Numbered from the stretch's first letter, positions 1 through 8,117 are shown. The stretch: 60,601 nt of DNA from Furfurilactobacillus siliginis (GCF_001437435.1 NZ_JQCB01000008.1:2993-63593), one strand, 5' to 3'. The notes: generated from the sequence alone by a model not told the origin. Numbers and translations: made by a program.

Positions 1-29
1 CCTATGGACATAATTAGTTATGTCCCAGG
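1..29 (-). repeat. Hairpin end of an intergenic repeat
   Basis: An 8-bp stem (ggacataa / ttatgtcc) with a 4-base loop. Read on the minus strand it matches the repeat at 60464-60492 almost base for base, including the flanking CCTGG. It is therefore a copy of that repeat in the opposite orientation, cut by or ending near the window edge. From 30 to 120 I see no gene or clear signal. Confidence 0.7.
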
Positions 30-123
30 CTCAATCTTTACGAGGTATGCCCATTGATATTCAAGGCAGCTGCTGATTTCGCGTGATAGCTCAAAAGACG
101 CCGACTGGGCAATAACGGTTGCA

Positions 124-178
124 CAAAAATAGTCGCCGTTTCAGTTTACGTTAATGTAAGCTGAAACGGCGACTATTT
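124..178 (-). terminator. Probable terminator of ccpA
   Basis: Arms 127-149 and 156-178 pair over 22 of 23 positions with a 6-base loop. Read on the minus strand, the stem runs straight into a T-rich tract (complement of 125-129). This suits a Rho-independent terminator for ccpA, although it sits about 280 bases past the ccpA stop codon, with hairpins in between. Confidence 0.7.
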
Positions 179-264
179 GAGTTGGCAGTTAACTATTACA
201 TAGAGTGAACGTTGGCCGTTGCAGTCACAGCGGCGACGAGTTTACTTGGTCGTTCACTGCACTT

Positions 265-293
265 GTGCTTTGCCCGCATGGCGGGCAAAGCAC
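265..293. repeat. Perfect 13-bp hairpin
   Basis: gtgctttgcccgc (265-277) and its exact complement (281-293) are separated by three bases. There is no T-tract on either side, so a simple terminator role is unlikely. It directly abuts the long palindrome at 294-442 and may belong to the same element. Confidence 0.7.
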
Positions 294-442
294 TCCTCCA
301 ACGCCAGGTCATTAGCAACGAAGACCAGATGTAACACCGTGAACGAAGGGCTGCGAAGAATTCGCAAAGCCCGTAGTGGTAAGGTGTCACATCTGGTCGA
401 TGGTGAGCGAAGCGAACTTGCTAATGACCTGGCGCTGGAGGA
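294..442. repeat. 149-bp imperfect palindrome
   Basis: Outer arms 294-318 and 418-442 pair at 24 of 25 positions. Middle arms 323-338 and 383-398 pair at 15 of 16. The centre forms a bulged stem from gggct/agccc and gcgaa/ttcgc (348-372). The element looks GC-richer than its surroundings and has no convincing coding frame. It lies between the ccpA stop codon and its probable terminator, so it would be transcribed as the 3' UTR of ccpA. It could be a palindromic mobile repeat (MITE-like) or an RNA structure; the sequence alone does not decide. Confidence 0.75.
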
Positions 443-459
443 CACGGCCCCCGCTGGAG

Positions 460-1461
460 TTACTTAGTTGATGTTCGCTTCTTCAACCCATAAGGTAACA
501 CAACGGTTTGTTCGTTGATTGACTCGTTGTTCATCAACTTCGTCAACAGCCGCATCGAAACCGCACCAATATCATAGAGTGGTTGGGTAATTGAGCTCAT
601 CCGTGGCCGGGTCATTTCTGTAAAGCGCGTGTCATTACTTGTAATCACTTCAAAGTCTTCTGGCACACGAATACCCGCGTCAGTTAGGCCATTCAAGACA
701 CCAGCAGCCAATTCATCATCACCGACAAAAGCAGCGGTTGCTTTCACATCTTGTAACGCCTTTGCTAATTTGTATCCTGCTTTATAGGAATAATCTGTCT
801 GGAAAACAAGCCCATCATCAAAGCCAATCCGTGCTTCACTCAATGCTTGCTTGTATCCCTTTAACCGGTAATCCCGGTTGATACTTTCATCCATTGAACC
901 GGTCACAAAGGCAATTCGTTTGTTGCCGCGATTGATCAGGTTGCTAACTGCTTCCGTAACGGCTGCCACGTAATCAATGTTGACCGTTGGCACCTGATGC
1001 TTTGGATCAACGGAACCAGCCAAAACGATTGGGGCATGTGTCCGATCAAAGGCAGTGCGTAGTTCATCGGTAATTTGATTTCCCATGAAGATAATGCCAT
1101 CGACTTGCTTAGCGCTCAAGTTGTCGATCACCTGCATTTCCTTATCATGGTTTTCATCAGAAGACGTCAAGATGATGTTGTATTTATACATCATGGCCAC
1201 GTCGTCGATGCCGCGAGCTAATTCAGAAAAATATGAATTCGTTAAATCAGGAATGATAACCCCGATTGTTGTTGTTTTTTTAGAAGCCAAACCACGGGCC
1301 ACCGCATTTGGACGGTAGTCGAGCTGGTCAATGACATCCAGCACCTTTTGTCTGGTTGCTGGTTTAACGTTGGGGTTGCCATTCACAACCCGTGAGACCG
1401 TCGCCATTGAAACAGCGGCTTCACGCGCAACATCATAAATCGTTACAGTCTGTTTATCCAT
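460..1461 (-). CDS. ccpA: Catabolite control protein A
   Basis: LacI/GalR-family regulator of 333 residues that, with phosphorylated HPr, represses or activates carbon metabolism genes at cre sites. The N-terminus carries the LacI-type helix-turn-helix (IYDVAREAAVSMATVSRVV, about residues 8-26) and the hinge (RPNAVARGLASKKT, about 50-63), followed by a periplasmic-binding-protein-like effector domain. The start is set at 1461 because GGGA lies seven bases upstream of that ATG; an in-frame ATG 15 bases earlier has no ribosome binding site. It is divergent from pepQ, an arrangement common in lactobacilli. A cre-like site next to its promoter suggests autoregulation. Length and domain content are normal for CcpA. 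Confidence 0.96.
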   Translation of the reverse strand: MDKQTVTIYDVAREAAVSMATVSRVVNGNPNVKPATRQKVLDVIDQLDYRPNAVARGLASKKTTTIGVIIPDLTNSYFSELARGIDDVAMMYKYNIILTSSDENHDKEMQVIDNLSAKQVDGIIFMGNQITDELRTAFDRTHAPIVLAGSVDPKHQVPTVNIDYVAAVTEAVSNLINRGNKRIAFVTGSMDESINRDYRLKGYKQALSEARIGFDDGLVFQTDYSYKAGYKLAKALQDVKATAAFVGDDELAAGVLNGLTDAGIRVPEDFEVITSNDTRFTEMTRPRMSSITQPLYDIGAVSMRLLTKLMNNESINEQTVVLPYGLKKRTSTK

Positions 1462-1517
1462 TGTTATCCCTTTCATTGCTATTTTAATTTGTTTTCATGT
1501 GTTTTCACAATTATTCC

Positions 1518-1546
1518 AATATAACAAAGCCAGAAAATGAAAGCAA
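1518..1546 (-). promoter_or_regulatory. ccpA promoter
   Basis: On the minus strand, -35 TTGCTT (1541-1546) and -10 TATATT (1518-1523) are separated by 17 bases, with the ccpA start codon about 55 bases downstream. The cre-like site lies four bases upstream of the -35. Confidence 0.6.
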
Positions 1547-1549
1547 TCA

Positions 1550-1563
1550 TGAAACCGCTTACT
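1550..1563. promoter_or_regulatory. cre-like CcpA operator
   Basis: TGAAACCGCTTACT matches the cre consensus TGWAANCGNTNWCA at every fixed position except the last. It sits just upstream of the ccpA -35 and about 50 bases upstream of the pepQ -10, so it could serve either promoter. Confidence 0.65.
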
Positions 1564-1609
1564 AATAATATAAATCAACCATTCCTTGTGTGCAAGTCTG
1601 AAACCGCGA

Positions 1610-1621
1610 CTGTGCTATACT
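1610..1621 (+). promoter_or_regulatory. pepQ extended -10 promoter
   Basis: TATACT at 1616-1621 is preceded by TGC, giving an extended -10 element. No good -35 is visible 17 bases upstream. The pepQ start codon lies about 57 bases downstream. Confidence 0.5.
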
Positions 1622-1678
1622 AAAAGCACGTTTGTGAATGTAAATTCCAGACGAAATTTTACATAATGAGGCGATGAC

Positions 1679-2785
1679 ATGGCAGATTATACACAACTTG
1701 CCCAGGTTCAAAACTGGGTTGCCGACCAACACGTCGACGTAGCTTACTTTAGTAACTTTCAAACGGTCCAATACTTAACTGGGTTTGGTTCCGATCCGAT
1801 TGAACGGGTTTTAGCTTTGTTCGTTTTTCCTGATGCAGAACCATTCCTCTTCTGCCCTGCTTTAGAAGTAGAGGCTGTCAAAGATACTGGCTGGCCATAT
1901 GGGGTTTACGGCTACCTAGACCATGAAGATGCTTACGCAATGATTGCATCACAAATCAAAGCACGTAGCACGCATCCGACTAAGTGGTCCATCGAAATGG
2001 GTAACTTAACCATCGAACGCTTCAATGCAATGCACAGTCAATTTCCAGAAGCCATGTTCGACATCGATGCCACCGACTACATCGCTTCTTTACGCGTTGT
2101 GAAGACACAACACGAAATCGACTTGCTTGATGCTGCTGGTGCAGAAGCTGACTACGCATTTGAAATTGGTTTCCAAGCAGTCGCTGCCGGTGTGCCCGAG
2201 CAACGTGTTGCTGCTGAATTACAATATGCTTTGATGAAGCGTGGCGTCATGAACATGAGTTTTGACACGTTAATCCAGGCCGGCGACCATGCCGCTGAAC
2301 CACATGGCGCGACTAGTGATCGTAAAATTGCTAAGAATGAATTAGTTCTCTTTGATTTAGGCACAATCCATGAAGGCTACATTTCTGACGCTTCACGGAC
2401 AGTTGCCGTGGGCACCCTAACAGATAAGCAAGCTGACATTTACAAAGTTTGTTTAGAAGCACAATTAGCTGCCATGGATGCTGCTAAACCTGGCATTACC
2501 GCCGCTGAACTAGATAAGGTTGCGCGTGACATCATCACCAAAGCCGGTTATGGCGAATACTTCATTCACCGTTTGGGCCATGGGATGGGGCAATCTGAAC
2601 ATGAATTTCCAAGTATCATGGAAGGTAACGACATGGTTCTTAAAGAAGGCATGTGCTTCTCTATTGAACCTGGTATTTACATTCCCAATGTTGCTGGTGT
2701 CCGGATTGAAGATTGTGTACACATCACCGCTGATGGCTGTGCACCATTCACCCATACCAGCAAGGATTTAACCTACGTTGGCTAA
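1679..2785 (+). CDS. pepQ: Xaa-Pro dipeptidase (prolidase)
   Basis: Cytoplasmic metallopeptidase of 368 residues (family M24) that cleaves dipeptides with C-terminal proline, part of peptide use in lactic acid bacteria. The N-terminal creatinase-like domain covers roughly residues 1-125 and the pita-bread catalytic domain the rest. Metal ligands are visible as the Asp pair in FDLGTIHEGYISDASRT, the His in HRLGHGMG, and the Glu residues in SIEPG and VRIEDCV. GAGG precedes the ATG at a normal distance. It is transcribed away from ccpA and ends just before a strong bidirectional terminator, so it is probably monocistronic. Length is typical. Confidence 0.95.
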   Translation: MADYTQLAQVQNWVADQHVDVAYFSNFQTVQYLTGFGSDPIERVLALFVFPDAEPFLFCPALEVEAVKDTGWPYGVYGYLDHEDAYAMIASQIKARSTHPTKWSIEMGNLTIERFNAMHSQFPEAMFDIDATDYIASLRVVKTQHEIDLLDAAGAEADYAFEIGFQAVAAGVPEQRVAAELQYALMKRGVMNMSFDTLIQAGDHAAEPHGATSDRKIAKNELVLFDLGTIHEGYISDASRTVAVGTLTDKQADIYKVCLEAQLAAMDAAKPGITAAELDKVARDIITKAGYGEYFIHRLGHGMGQSEHEFPSIMEGNDMVLKEGMCFSIEPGIYIPNVAGVRIEDCVHITADGCAPFTHTSKDLTYVG

Positions 2786-2792
2786 TAAGCAC

Positions 2793-2832
2793 CACGAAAA
2801 AGGCTACCCAAATTTGGGTAGCCTTTTTCGTG
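2793..2832. terminator. Bidirectional terminator
   Basis: A perfect 40-base palindrome with a GC-rich core (ggctaccc) and A/T tracts on both sides. It separates the convergent genes pepQ (+) and the YtxH-like gene (-) and can end transcription from both sides. Confidence 0.9.
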
Positions 2833-2842
2833 TGAATCTTAT

Positions 2843-3385
2843 TTACTTGCTAGCTGAATCAGCTGCTTCACTGGCTGCTGACTTAGGTAAGTCCTTAGCT
2901 GCACTGACTGCTGTACTAGTTGCACTAGCAGCTGTTGAAGTCGCTTCAGAAGCGCTGTCAGTAGCTGTACTGGCTGCTTCACTAACGGCTGACTTAACAT
3001 CGATAACAATATCGTCGTCATCGTCCATGTCATCATCGTCATCAAAATCGTTCAATTCATCACGTAATGCTGCGGTCTCATCATCAAATGAGTCGTGTTG
3101 GCCAGCGAACCGATCACGCATTGTTGCACCACGGTCCCCCATTGAATCAGCCCAGTCACGTGCAGTTTCAGTGGCAGATTCGGAGTAGTCCTGAACAGAT
3201 TCCTTCAAATCATCCAATGTATCTGCCGCATAAAAAGCATAATCAACGGCACGGTCGCGAAGTTCTTGATAGCGAACAGATGCTTCTTCACGTAACTTTT
3301 CACGTTGTTCACTGGTTAAAGACCGGTATCCTGCATATGCAGCAGCCCCACCAACTAATAATCCTACAAAAAAGCCCTTTGCCAT
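2843..3385 (-). CDS. YtxH-domain envelope protein
   Basis: Protein of 180 residues with a single N-terminal membrane segment (FFVGLLVGGAAAYAGYRSL, about residues 5-23). An amphipathic, charged region with coiled-coil potential follows. An Asp-rich acidic stretch lies near residue 115-128, and the tail is rich in Ala, Ser and Thr. The YtxH family is linked to the cell envelope and general stress in Firmicutes but has no defined biochemical role. It lies 26 bases downstream of the DUF948 gene, and the pair probably form one transcript, as in many Firmicutes. The tail resembles that of YajC in this window. The family call is fairly firm; the function is unknown. Confidence 0.8.
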   Translation of the reverse strand: MAKGFFVGLLVGGAAAYAGYRSLTSEQREKLREEASVRYQELRDRAVDYAFYAADTLDDLKESVQDYSESATETARDWADSMGDRGATMRDRFAGQHDSFDDETAALRDELNDFDDDDDMDDDDDIVIDVKSAVSEAASTATDSASEATSTAASATSTAVSAAKDLPKSAASEAADSASK

Positions 3386-3411
3386 AATTACATCCTTCTT
3401 CCTTGTTTTAA

Positions 3412-3837
3412 TTACTTACTTGGTTGCTGCTGTTTCTTTGCTGAATGGTTGTTATACATGTGATAAGCAGACGTAGCCGCCTTAGTTGCAAAACTAAATT
3501 TGCCACCATTCTTCTTATTTGTATTCGTAACCCGATCCGTAAGATTGCGCGTTGCCATGTTTAAGTCGGACACACTTTCACCAAGGTCAGCCGCCGCTTG
3601 GAACACGGGGTCGATTGTTGCGACCTTATGATTAACGTCTCCTAGTAACTCATTGGCGTTTCCCATAATATCCTCAACCTGTTTGGATAAAACGTCTACA
3701 TCGCTTGTGATGACCCCCACGCTCTTGTTGATTTCACCAAACGTCTGTGTCAACCGTAGCAAGAAGATGCCAATAAAGATTACGAGCAGTAAGAATGCAA
3801 TGGCTGCAATCAATCCTGCAATTTGTCCACCTGTCAT
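3412..3837 (-). CDS. DUF948-family membrane protein
   Basis: Protein of 141 residues beginning with one strong transmembrane helix (IAGLIAAIAFLLLVIFIGIF, about residues 6-25). A long helical region rich in Val, Asp and Asn follows (roughly 30-105), then a short basic, Gln-rich C-terminus ending in KKQQQPSK. This matches DUF948 proteins, which are often encoded beside YtxH-like genes, as here. No enzymatic motif is visible. GGAGG lies nine bases upstream of the start codon. Function is unknown; a membrane-anchored helical protein is all the sequence supports. Confidence 0.78.
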   Translation of the reverse strand: MTGGQIAGLIAAIAFLLLVIFIGIFLLRLTQTFGEINKSVGVITSDVDVLSKQVEDIMGNANELLGDVNHKVATIDPVFQAAADLGESVSDLNMATRNLTDRVTNTNKKNGGKFSFATKAATSAYHMYNNHSAKKQQQPSK

Positions 3838-3928
3838 AAATATGCCTCCAACTTAAAAGTTATGCTCATTTGATACTTATGCACAGCATACCATAAACAG
3901 CAAACTGAAAAAACCGTTTTCAGTCCTG

Positions 3929-4792
3929 TCAAACAGCGTCTGTTGACCCTAAAGCCGTTAGTTGTTTAAACTCGTCTTCACTCAATGTGATGCTGCTAGC
4001 AGCCGTGTTACTAAAGAAATGAGATAAATTAGCAGTCCCAGGAATTGGCAAGATCACATCGGAGCGCTGCAATAACCAAGCCAGCGCAATCTGTGACGGA
4101 ACCGCATGGTGTGCCTTAGCAATCTTTTGCAACGGGCCATCACTCTGTTTTGCCAACGCCCCTGTTGCTAATGGGAACCAGGGAATGAAGGCTAAATGAT
4201 GTTGCTCAGCGTACTTTAAAACTACTTCATCCGTCCGTTCAATCAAGTTATAGCGATTTTGAACAGAAACAATCGGCACGATTTCCTGAGCCGCTTCAAT
4301 TTCTTTAACTGATACCTGACTTAATCCAACGTGCTTAATTTTTCCTTCACGTTGCATATCAGCCAAAACGCCCAATTGATCAGCCAGTGAATAATTAGCA
4401 TCAATTCGATGTAATTGCATCAGGTCAATGTAATCTAAACCTAGTGAAAACAAATTCTGTTCTATTTGCTGCCGTAGGTAAGCTGGATTGCCAAGTGGTG
4501 TCCATACATCCGGTCCTTGACGCGTAAAACCAACCTTCGTGGCAATCATTTTATGGCTACCCTGATACGCTTGCAGTGCTTGTTTTAGGTATTGGTTAGC
4601 AAATAACGGGCCATATGCATCAGCGGTATCAATGAAGTCAACGTCACTGTTTAGCACTGCCGTCATGACATCAACTGCATTCTCGGGATCTTTGCTTGGT
4701 CCCCACACGCCTGCGCCTGGTAATTGCATCGTGCCATAACCCAACCGGTTAACTGTTAAATCCTCATCAAATGTAAATGTCTTTGCTGTCAC
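3929..4792 (-). CDS. Aldo/keto reductase
   Basis: NAD(P)H-dependent oxidoreductase of 287 residues with the (beta/alpha)8 fold of the aldo/keto reductase superfamily. The catalytic tetrad is visible: Asp and Tyr in FIDTADAYGP, Lys in MIATKVGF and His in LMQLHRID. The C-terminal region contains LPIPGT, the cofactor-phosphate-binding stretch typical of the YajO/Tas-like group. The substrate cannot be told from sequence. It starts four bases after the stop codon of yfcE and probably shares its transcript, forming the tail of the murI-rdgB-yfcE cluster. Confidence 0.88.
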   Translation of the reverse strand: MTAKTFTFDEDLTVNRLGYGTMQLPGAGVWGPSKDPENAVDVMTAVLNSDVDFIDTADAYGPLFANQYLKQALQAYQGSHKMIATKVGFTRQGPDVWTPLGNPAYLRQQIEQNLFSLGLDYIDLMQLHRIDANYSLADQLGVLADMQREGKIKHVGLSQVSVKEIEAAQEIVPIVSVQNRYNLIERTDEVVLKYAEQHHLAFIPWFPLATGALAKQSDGPLQKIAKAHHAVPSQIALAWLLQRSDVILPIPGTANLSHFFSNTAASSITLSEDEFKQLTALGSTDAV

Positions 4793-4796
4793 TTTG

Positions 4797-5324
4797 TTAA
4801 GCCTTCTTCTCGAAAGATTGTGTTAAGTCATCAACGACTTGCCCATCGCGGGTGTGAAAAGTCACGGTCACATCCCCACTATCTGCTATCGTCACAATTG
4901 CAAACGTACCACCTAGTGACTGATATTGCCCTCGCGGTTGGCTAATACTTCCGGGATTTAAAAATAAGGTGCTATCATTTTCAATGACACCTAATTCATG
5001 AGAATGCCCAAAAAAGGCAAAATCAGCCTGGACTTCACGTGCTGCTAATGCGAGTGCCGTCAGTGATTGTTTAATCTGATAACGATGTCCATGCGCTAGA
5101 AATACTTTATATTGCCCAACAGCAATTACCTGTTGGGACTTAAAACCGGTATCGAAGTCCATGTTACCGCCAACCACATGATAGGTTTGCCATAATGGAT
5201 CATCAGCTGCTAATTCTGAATCGCCGCAGTGAAACCAGGCATCGATTTGCCCTGCAAACTGTTGTTTTAAATCGACCAAAATATCACGATCGCCATGACT
5301 ATCGCTAACTACCAATAATTTCAT
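4797..5324 (-). CDS. yfcE: YfcE/MJ0936-family phosphodiesterase
   Basis: Small calcineurin-like metallophosphoesterase of 175 residues. Metal-binding motifs appear in the family order: VVSDSHGD near the N-terminus, WFHCGDSE, GGNMDFD, LAHGHRY and FFGHSHELG. The third motif reads GGNMD rather than the usual GNCD. The start codon overlaps the stop codon of the XTP pyrophosphatase gene by one base (TAATG), showing translational coupling. The murI-rdgB-yfcE order is common in Firmicutes. The physiological substrate is not established for this family. Confidence 0.9.
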   Translation of the reverse strand: MKLLVVSDSHGDRDILVDLKQQFAGQIDAWFHCGDSELAADDPLWQTYHVVGGNMDFDTGFKSQQVIAVGQYKVFLAHGHRYQIKQSLTALALAAREVQADFAFFGHSHELGVIENDSTLFLNPGSISQPRGQYQSLGGTFAIVTIADSGDVTVTFHTRDGQVVDDLTQSFEKKA

Positions 5325-5926
5325 TAGTCTTCACGCCACCAGATTGGAAACTGTTCGATCAGCGAATCAAGGGCACGTCCACGATGGCTGACTTCATTTT
5401 TTTCAGTTGTGTTCATCTGGGCGAATGTTTTGCCTAATTTAGCAACGTAAAATAACGGATCATAACCAAACCCATCGGCACCTTTAGCTTCACGAAGAAT
5501 CGTGCCGCGAACGTCCCCACTCACAACCAGCCGTTTGCCATTTGGCTTAACGGCTACAATGGTGGTATGGAAGGTAGCAGTCCGTTCTTCATCTGGAACA
5601 TTTGCCAGGGCCTGCAGTAACTTCGCATTGTTAGCGGCATCGTCATGGTTCCCTGCATAACGCGCAGAATGAATGCCAGGAGCACCGTTTAGTGCATCTA
5701 CTTGTAAGCCGGAGTCATCTGCAATAATTGGTAATTCAACACTCTTTGCCAATGCATCAGCCTTAATTTGGGCGTTTTCTGCAAAGGAAGTGCCATCCTC
5801 AGGTGGAATCGTTACGCCTGGGAAATCTGCCAAGGTCAAAACCTTGATCCCAAGTGGTTCCAACCGGTTTCTGTATTCCGTTGCCTTGCCGGCATTGTTT
5901 GTTGCAACTACGATTGTGTCTGCCAT
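5324..5926 (-). CDS. rdgB: XTP/dITP diphosphatase
   Basis: House-cleaning nucleotide pyrophosphatase (Ham1/RdgB family, 200 residues) that hydrolyses XTP, dITP and ITP so that deaminated purines do not enter nucleic acids. The substrate loop VATNNAGKATEY lies at the N-terminus. The catalytic region DDSGLQVDALNGAPGIHSAR lies near the middle and SHRGRAL near the C-terminus. The start is set at 5926, where GGAGG precedes the ATG; a longer in-frame reading upstream has no ribosome binding site. It lies between murI and yfcE in one likely operon. Confidence 0.93.
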   Translation of the reverse strand: MADTIVVATNNAGKATEYRNRLEPLGIKVLTLADFPGVTIPPEDGTSFAENAQIKADALAKSVELPIIADDSGLQVDALNGAPGIHSARYAGNHDDAANNAKLLQALANVPDEERTATFHTTIVAVKPNGKRLVVSGDVRGTILREAKGADGFGYDPLFYVAKLGKTFAQMNTTEKNEVSHRGRALDSLIEQFPIWWRED

Positions 5927-5981
5927 GACGTACCTCCAATTTTTATTTACACGTTTATAATGCGCATCTTGAAGAAAAAAT

Positions 5982-6806
5982 TCAATCAATCACTGCTTTG
6001 GTAACATCCATATCAGCCAATCCCAACCAGTCGGTCGCAATCGTTTTAAACATGACCGGTGAACCAGTCGTAAAGAACCGATCCTGACCAGCTTTATGTG
6101 TCGCAGCCATATGATAAAAGTCTAACAGCTGAGCCACTCCATTCACCGTCTCGGCACCAGAATCAATCAGGGTCACGTTCTTACCCATTACATTTTGAAT
6201 CAATGGACGTAACAATGGATAATGTGTACAACCCATCACCAACGTATCAATACCACTATTTAATAGTGGTTGTAGTCCTTGCGCCACGATTTGTTTAGCA
6301 ACTGGTGCTTCATATTCATTACTTTCAACTAGTGGTACGAATTTTGGACAAGCCAGACTCGTTACCTGCACCGCCGCATTTTGGACATGAATCGCGTCGG
6401 CATATGCATCACTACGCACAGTCCCTTCGGTTGCAATCACACCGACATGACCATTCCGACTGGCGCGAATGGCCGCCTTAGCACCAGGCTTAATCACACC
6501 AATCACCGGAATCGTTAGCTTAGCTTGCAAATCTGGTAATGCAGCAGCCGTAGCTGTATTGCACGCGATGACGATCATCTTAACGTTTTGTTGTTCCAAG
6601 AAATGGGTCATCTGCCAGGTGAATTGTTTCACCTGCTCTGCTGGTCGTGGACCATATGGCAAACGTGCTTGATCGCCGATAAAGCGAACTGTTTCATTAG
6701 GCAACTGCCGTAGGGCTTGCTTAACGACTGTCAGCCCACCAACGCCAGAATCCATAAAACCAATCGGTAAATCAGCTTGTAACCGTGTGCGATCAATTTC
6801 TACCAT
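5982..6806 (-). CDS. murI: Glutamate racemase
   Basis: Cofactor-independent racemase of 274 residues that makes D-glutamate for peptidoglycan in the cytoplasm. The two catalytic cysteines are visible in ACNTATA (first half) and MGCTHYPLL (second half), along with the N-terminal GFMDSGVGGLTV motif. The start at 6806 is chosen because AAGGAG lies about ten bases upstream; earlier in-frame ATGs lack a site. It is first in a minus-strand cluster with rdgB, yfcE and the aldo/keto reductase gene. The 190-base gap to the divergent yslB-like gene should hold its promoter. Confidence 0.95.
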   Translation of the reverse strand: MVEIDRTRLQADLPIGFMDSGVGGLTVVKQALRQLPNETVRFIGDQARLPYGPRPAEQVKQFTWQMTHFLEQQNVKMIVIACNTATAAALPDLQAKLTIPVIGVIKPGAKAAIRASRNGHVGVIATEGTVRSDAYADAIHVQNAAVQVTSLACPKFVPLVESNEYEAPVAKQIVAQGLQPLLNSGIDTLVMGCTHYPLLRPLIQNVMGKNVTLIDSGAETVNGVAQLLDFYHMAATHKAGQDRFFTTGSPVMFKTIATDWLGLADMDVTKAVID

Positions 6807-6923
6807 TTGCCACCTACTCCTTTTATGCACCAACTTCATGCACTTCTGTTATTTATTGAACCTTAAGCATGACCTACTGGCCCATTTTTTTCAAGGTAAG
6901 TGAATTATGAATAATTAATAAAC

Positions 6924-6965
6924 TCACCGGTGATTAATGCAACTTTCTTCACGCAACGCTATAAT
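6924..6965 (+). promoter_or_regulatory. Promoter and palindromic site for the yslB-like gene
   Basis: A perfect -10 TATAAT lies at 6960-6965 with no clear -35. The perfect 10-base palindrome TCACCGGTGA (6924-6933) lies 26 bases upstream of the -10 and could be an operator for a dimeric regulator, perhaps acting on the divergent murI as well. Confidence 0.45.
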
Positions 6966-6996
6966 TAAATCAGCCTATTAATTCGAGGAGTACAAA

Positions 6997-7482
6997 ATGG
7001 ATCAAGCAACGTACGCAAAGTTATTAAAACAAACCGATGTCACTGCCTTAGGGGCAAGTTTCATGCGCGATGAAGTCCTGCCGGTTATCTTAGGTAGCGA
7101 CCAAGTTGCCATTTTGTACTGGATTGGCCGCCAAGTGGCTCGCAATAATCCCTTAGCCAATGAAACGAGCATCGTCCCGTTATTCAAGCAACTCAATTTC
7201 GGTGACTTACATCAAACAAAACAAACGCGCCATCAACAATTTTTCGAACTGACCGGCACGGCTGTCTTAGATCGTCTAGCTGCTTATCCAGATGCAAATT
7301 ACGATTTTGAAGCCGGCTTTCTCGCACAGGAGATTGAAATTATCACCGGCGCCGCGACTGAAGGAACCGTTGATGAAATCCACAAGGATGGTGTCTCATT
7401 CATTATTCAAACAGATCCAAAGGATATTGTCGGTGACGTTGCCGCTTCGGTACCAACGCTGACGGTTAGACCACAAGATTAG
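6997..7482 (+). CDS. yslB: YslB-family protein (DUF2507)
   Basis: Protein of 161 residues with the features of DUF2507/YslB: a central MRDEVLPVILG...ILYWIGRQVAR region, then an acidic C-terminal half. Lactobacillaceae commonly carry it next to murI, as here, on the opposite strand. It is predicted to adopt a haem/4-vinyl-reductase-like (V4R-related) fold, but no activity is known. The ribosome binding site GAGGAG is well placed before the ATG. A 10-bp hairpin follows the stop codon. The family call is good; the function is unknown. Confidence 0.78.
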   Translation: MDQATYAKLLKQTDVTALGASFMRDEVLPVILGSDQVAILYWIGRQVARNNPLANETSIVPLFKQLNFGDLHQTKQTRHQQFFELTGTAVLDRLAAYPDANYDFEAGFLAQEIEIITGAATEGTVDEIHKDGVSFIIQTDPKDIVGDVAASVPTLTVRPQD

Positions 7483-7499
7483 ATGTCATCCACATAGAT

Positions 7500-7545
7500 A
7501 ACCCGCAGTTGATTGCCGCACGCAAAGCGATGATCACTGCGGGTT
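7500..7545 (+). terminator. Hairpin after the yslB-like gene
   Basis: Arms 7500-7509 and 7536-7545 pair perfectly over ten bases (aacccgcagt). The T-tract after it is poor (tactta), so it may be a weak terminator or an attenuator before the TetR gene rather than a full stop. Confidence 0.45.
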
Positions 7546-7568
7546 ACTTACTTAAAGAGGACTTATTC

Positions 7569-8117
7569 ATGCCAACCAAAAAGCAACTACACACACGTAA
7601 CTTAATCATCCAAACAATGTACGGGCTCCTGCAACACAAACCGTTTAGTGCGATTACCACTGCTGACATTTGTTCTGCAGCTGCCATTCACCACACGACC
7701 TTTTATCGTTATTTTACTGATAAATACGCTTTGTTAGGTGCCACCTTGACGGATACGTGCGCACCAATCATCACACTAATGACACAGGGAATGACTTTTT
7801 TAGATGCACTCCTGCAGTTGATTGATCAAAATCGGACCGTGATGTTAAACATTACCGCACACAATCAGCGCAATGACGTCTACTACGACCTTGTTCAGAT
7901 TTTTGCCCAGCAGTTAACATTAGCTGCGACCACTGAGATAACCATGACCGATCCCCTTTTAGTTAAACTACAAGCCGCAGATAACTTAGATTACGCCGCT
8001 CATGCCGTTGCTGGAATGATCGTTGGCGTTTTAATCGGTTGGGCGGATGGTTCCCGGTCAGCCGAACCAAACGATTTACAGACGCTCTTCTCAGAGCGGT
8101 TCCTGCAGCTCTTGTAA
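7569..8117 (+). CDS. TetR/AcrR-family regulator
   Basis: DNA-binding protein of 182 residues. The N-terminal TetR helix-turn-helix is clear: ITTADICSAAAIHHTTFYRYF followed by DKY at about residues 29-52. The C-terminal domain is hydrophobic and of the type common in lactobacillar TetR-like proteins. The start at 7569 follows AAAGAGGAC at a normal distance. An SDR oxidoreductase gene follows on the same strand after 114 bases, so the regulator probably controls that gene and itself. The ligand is unknown. A second TetR-SDR pairing occurs at 57340-58825. Confidence 0.87.
   Translation: MPTKKQLHTRNLIIQTMYGLLQHKPFSAITTADICSAAAIHHTTFYRYFTDKYALLGATLTDTCAPIITLMTQGMTFLDALLQLIDQNRTVMLNITAHNQRNDVYYDLVQIFAQQLTLAATTEITMTDPLLVKLQAADNLDYAAHAVAGMIVGVLIGWADGSRSAEPNDLQTLFSERFLQLL

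Noticed and set aside
196-467. Small open frames on both strands over the palindrome
   Set aside because: They come from the inverted repeat itself, lack ribosome binding sites and resemble no known protein.
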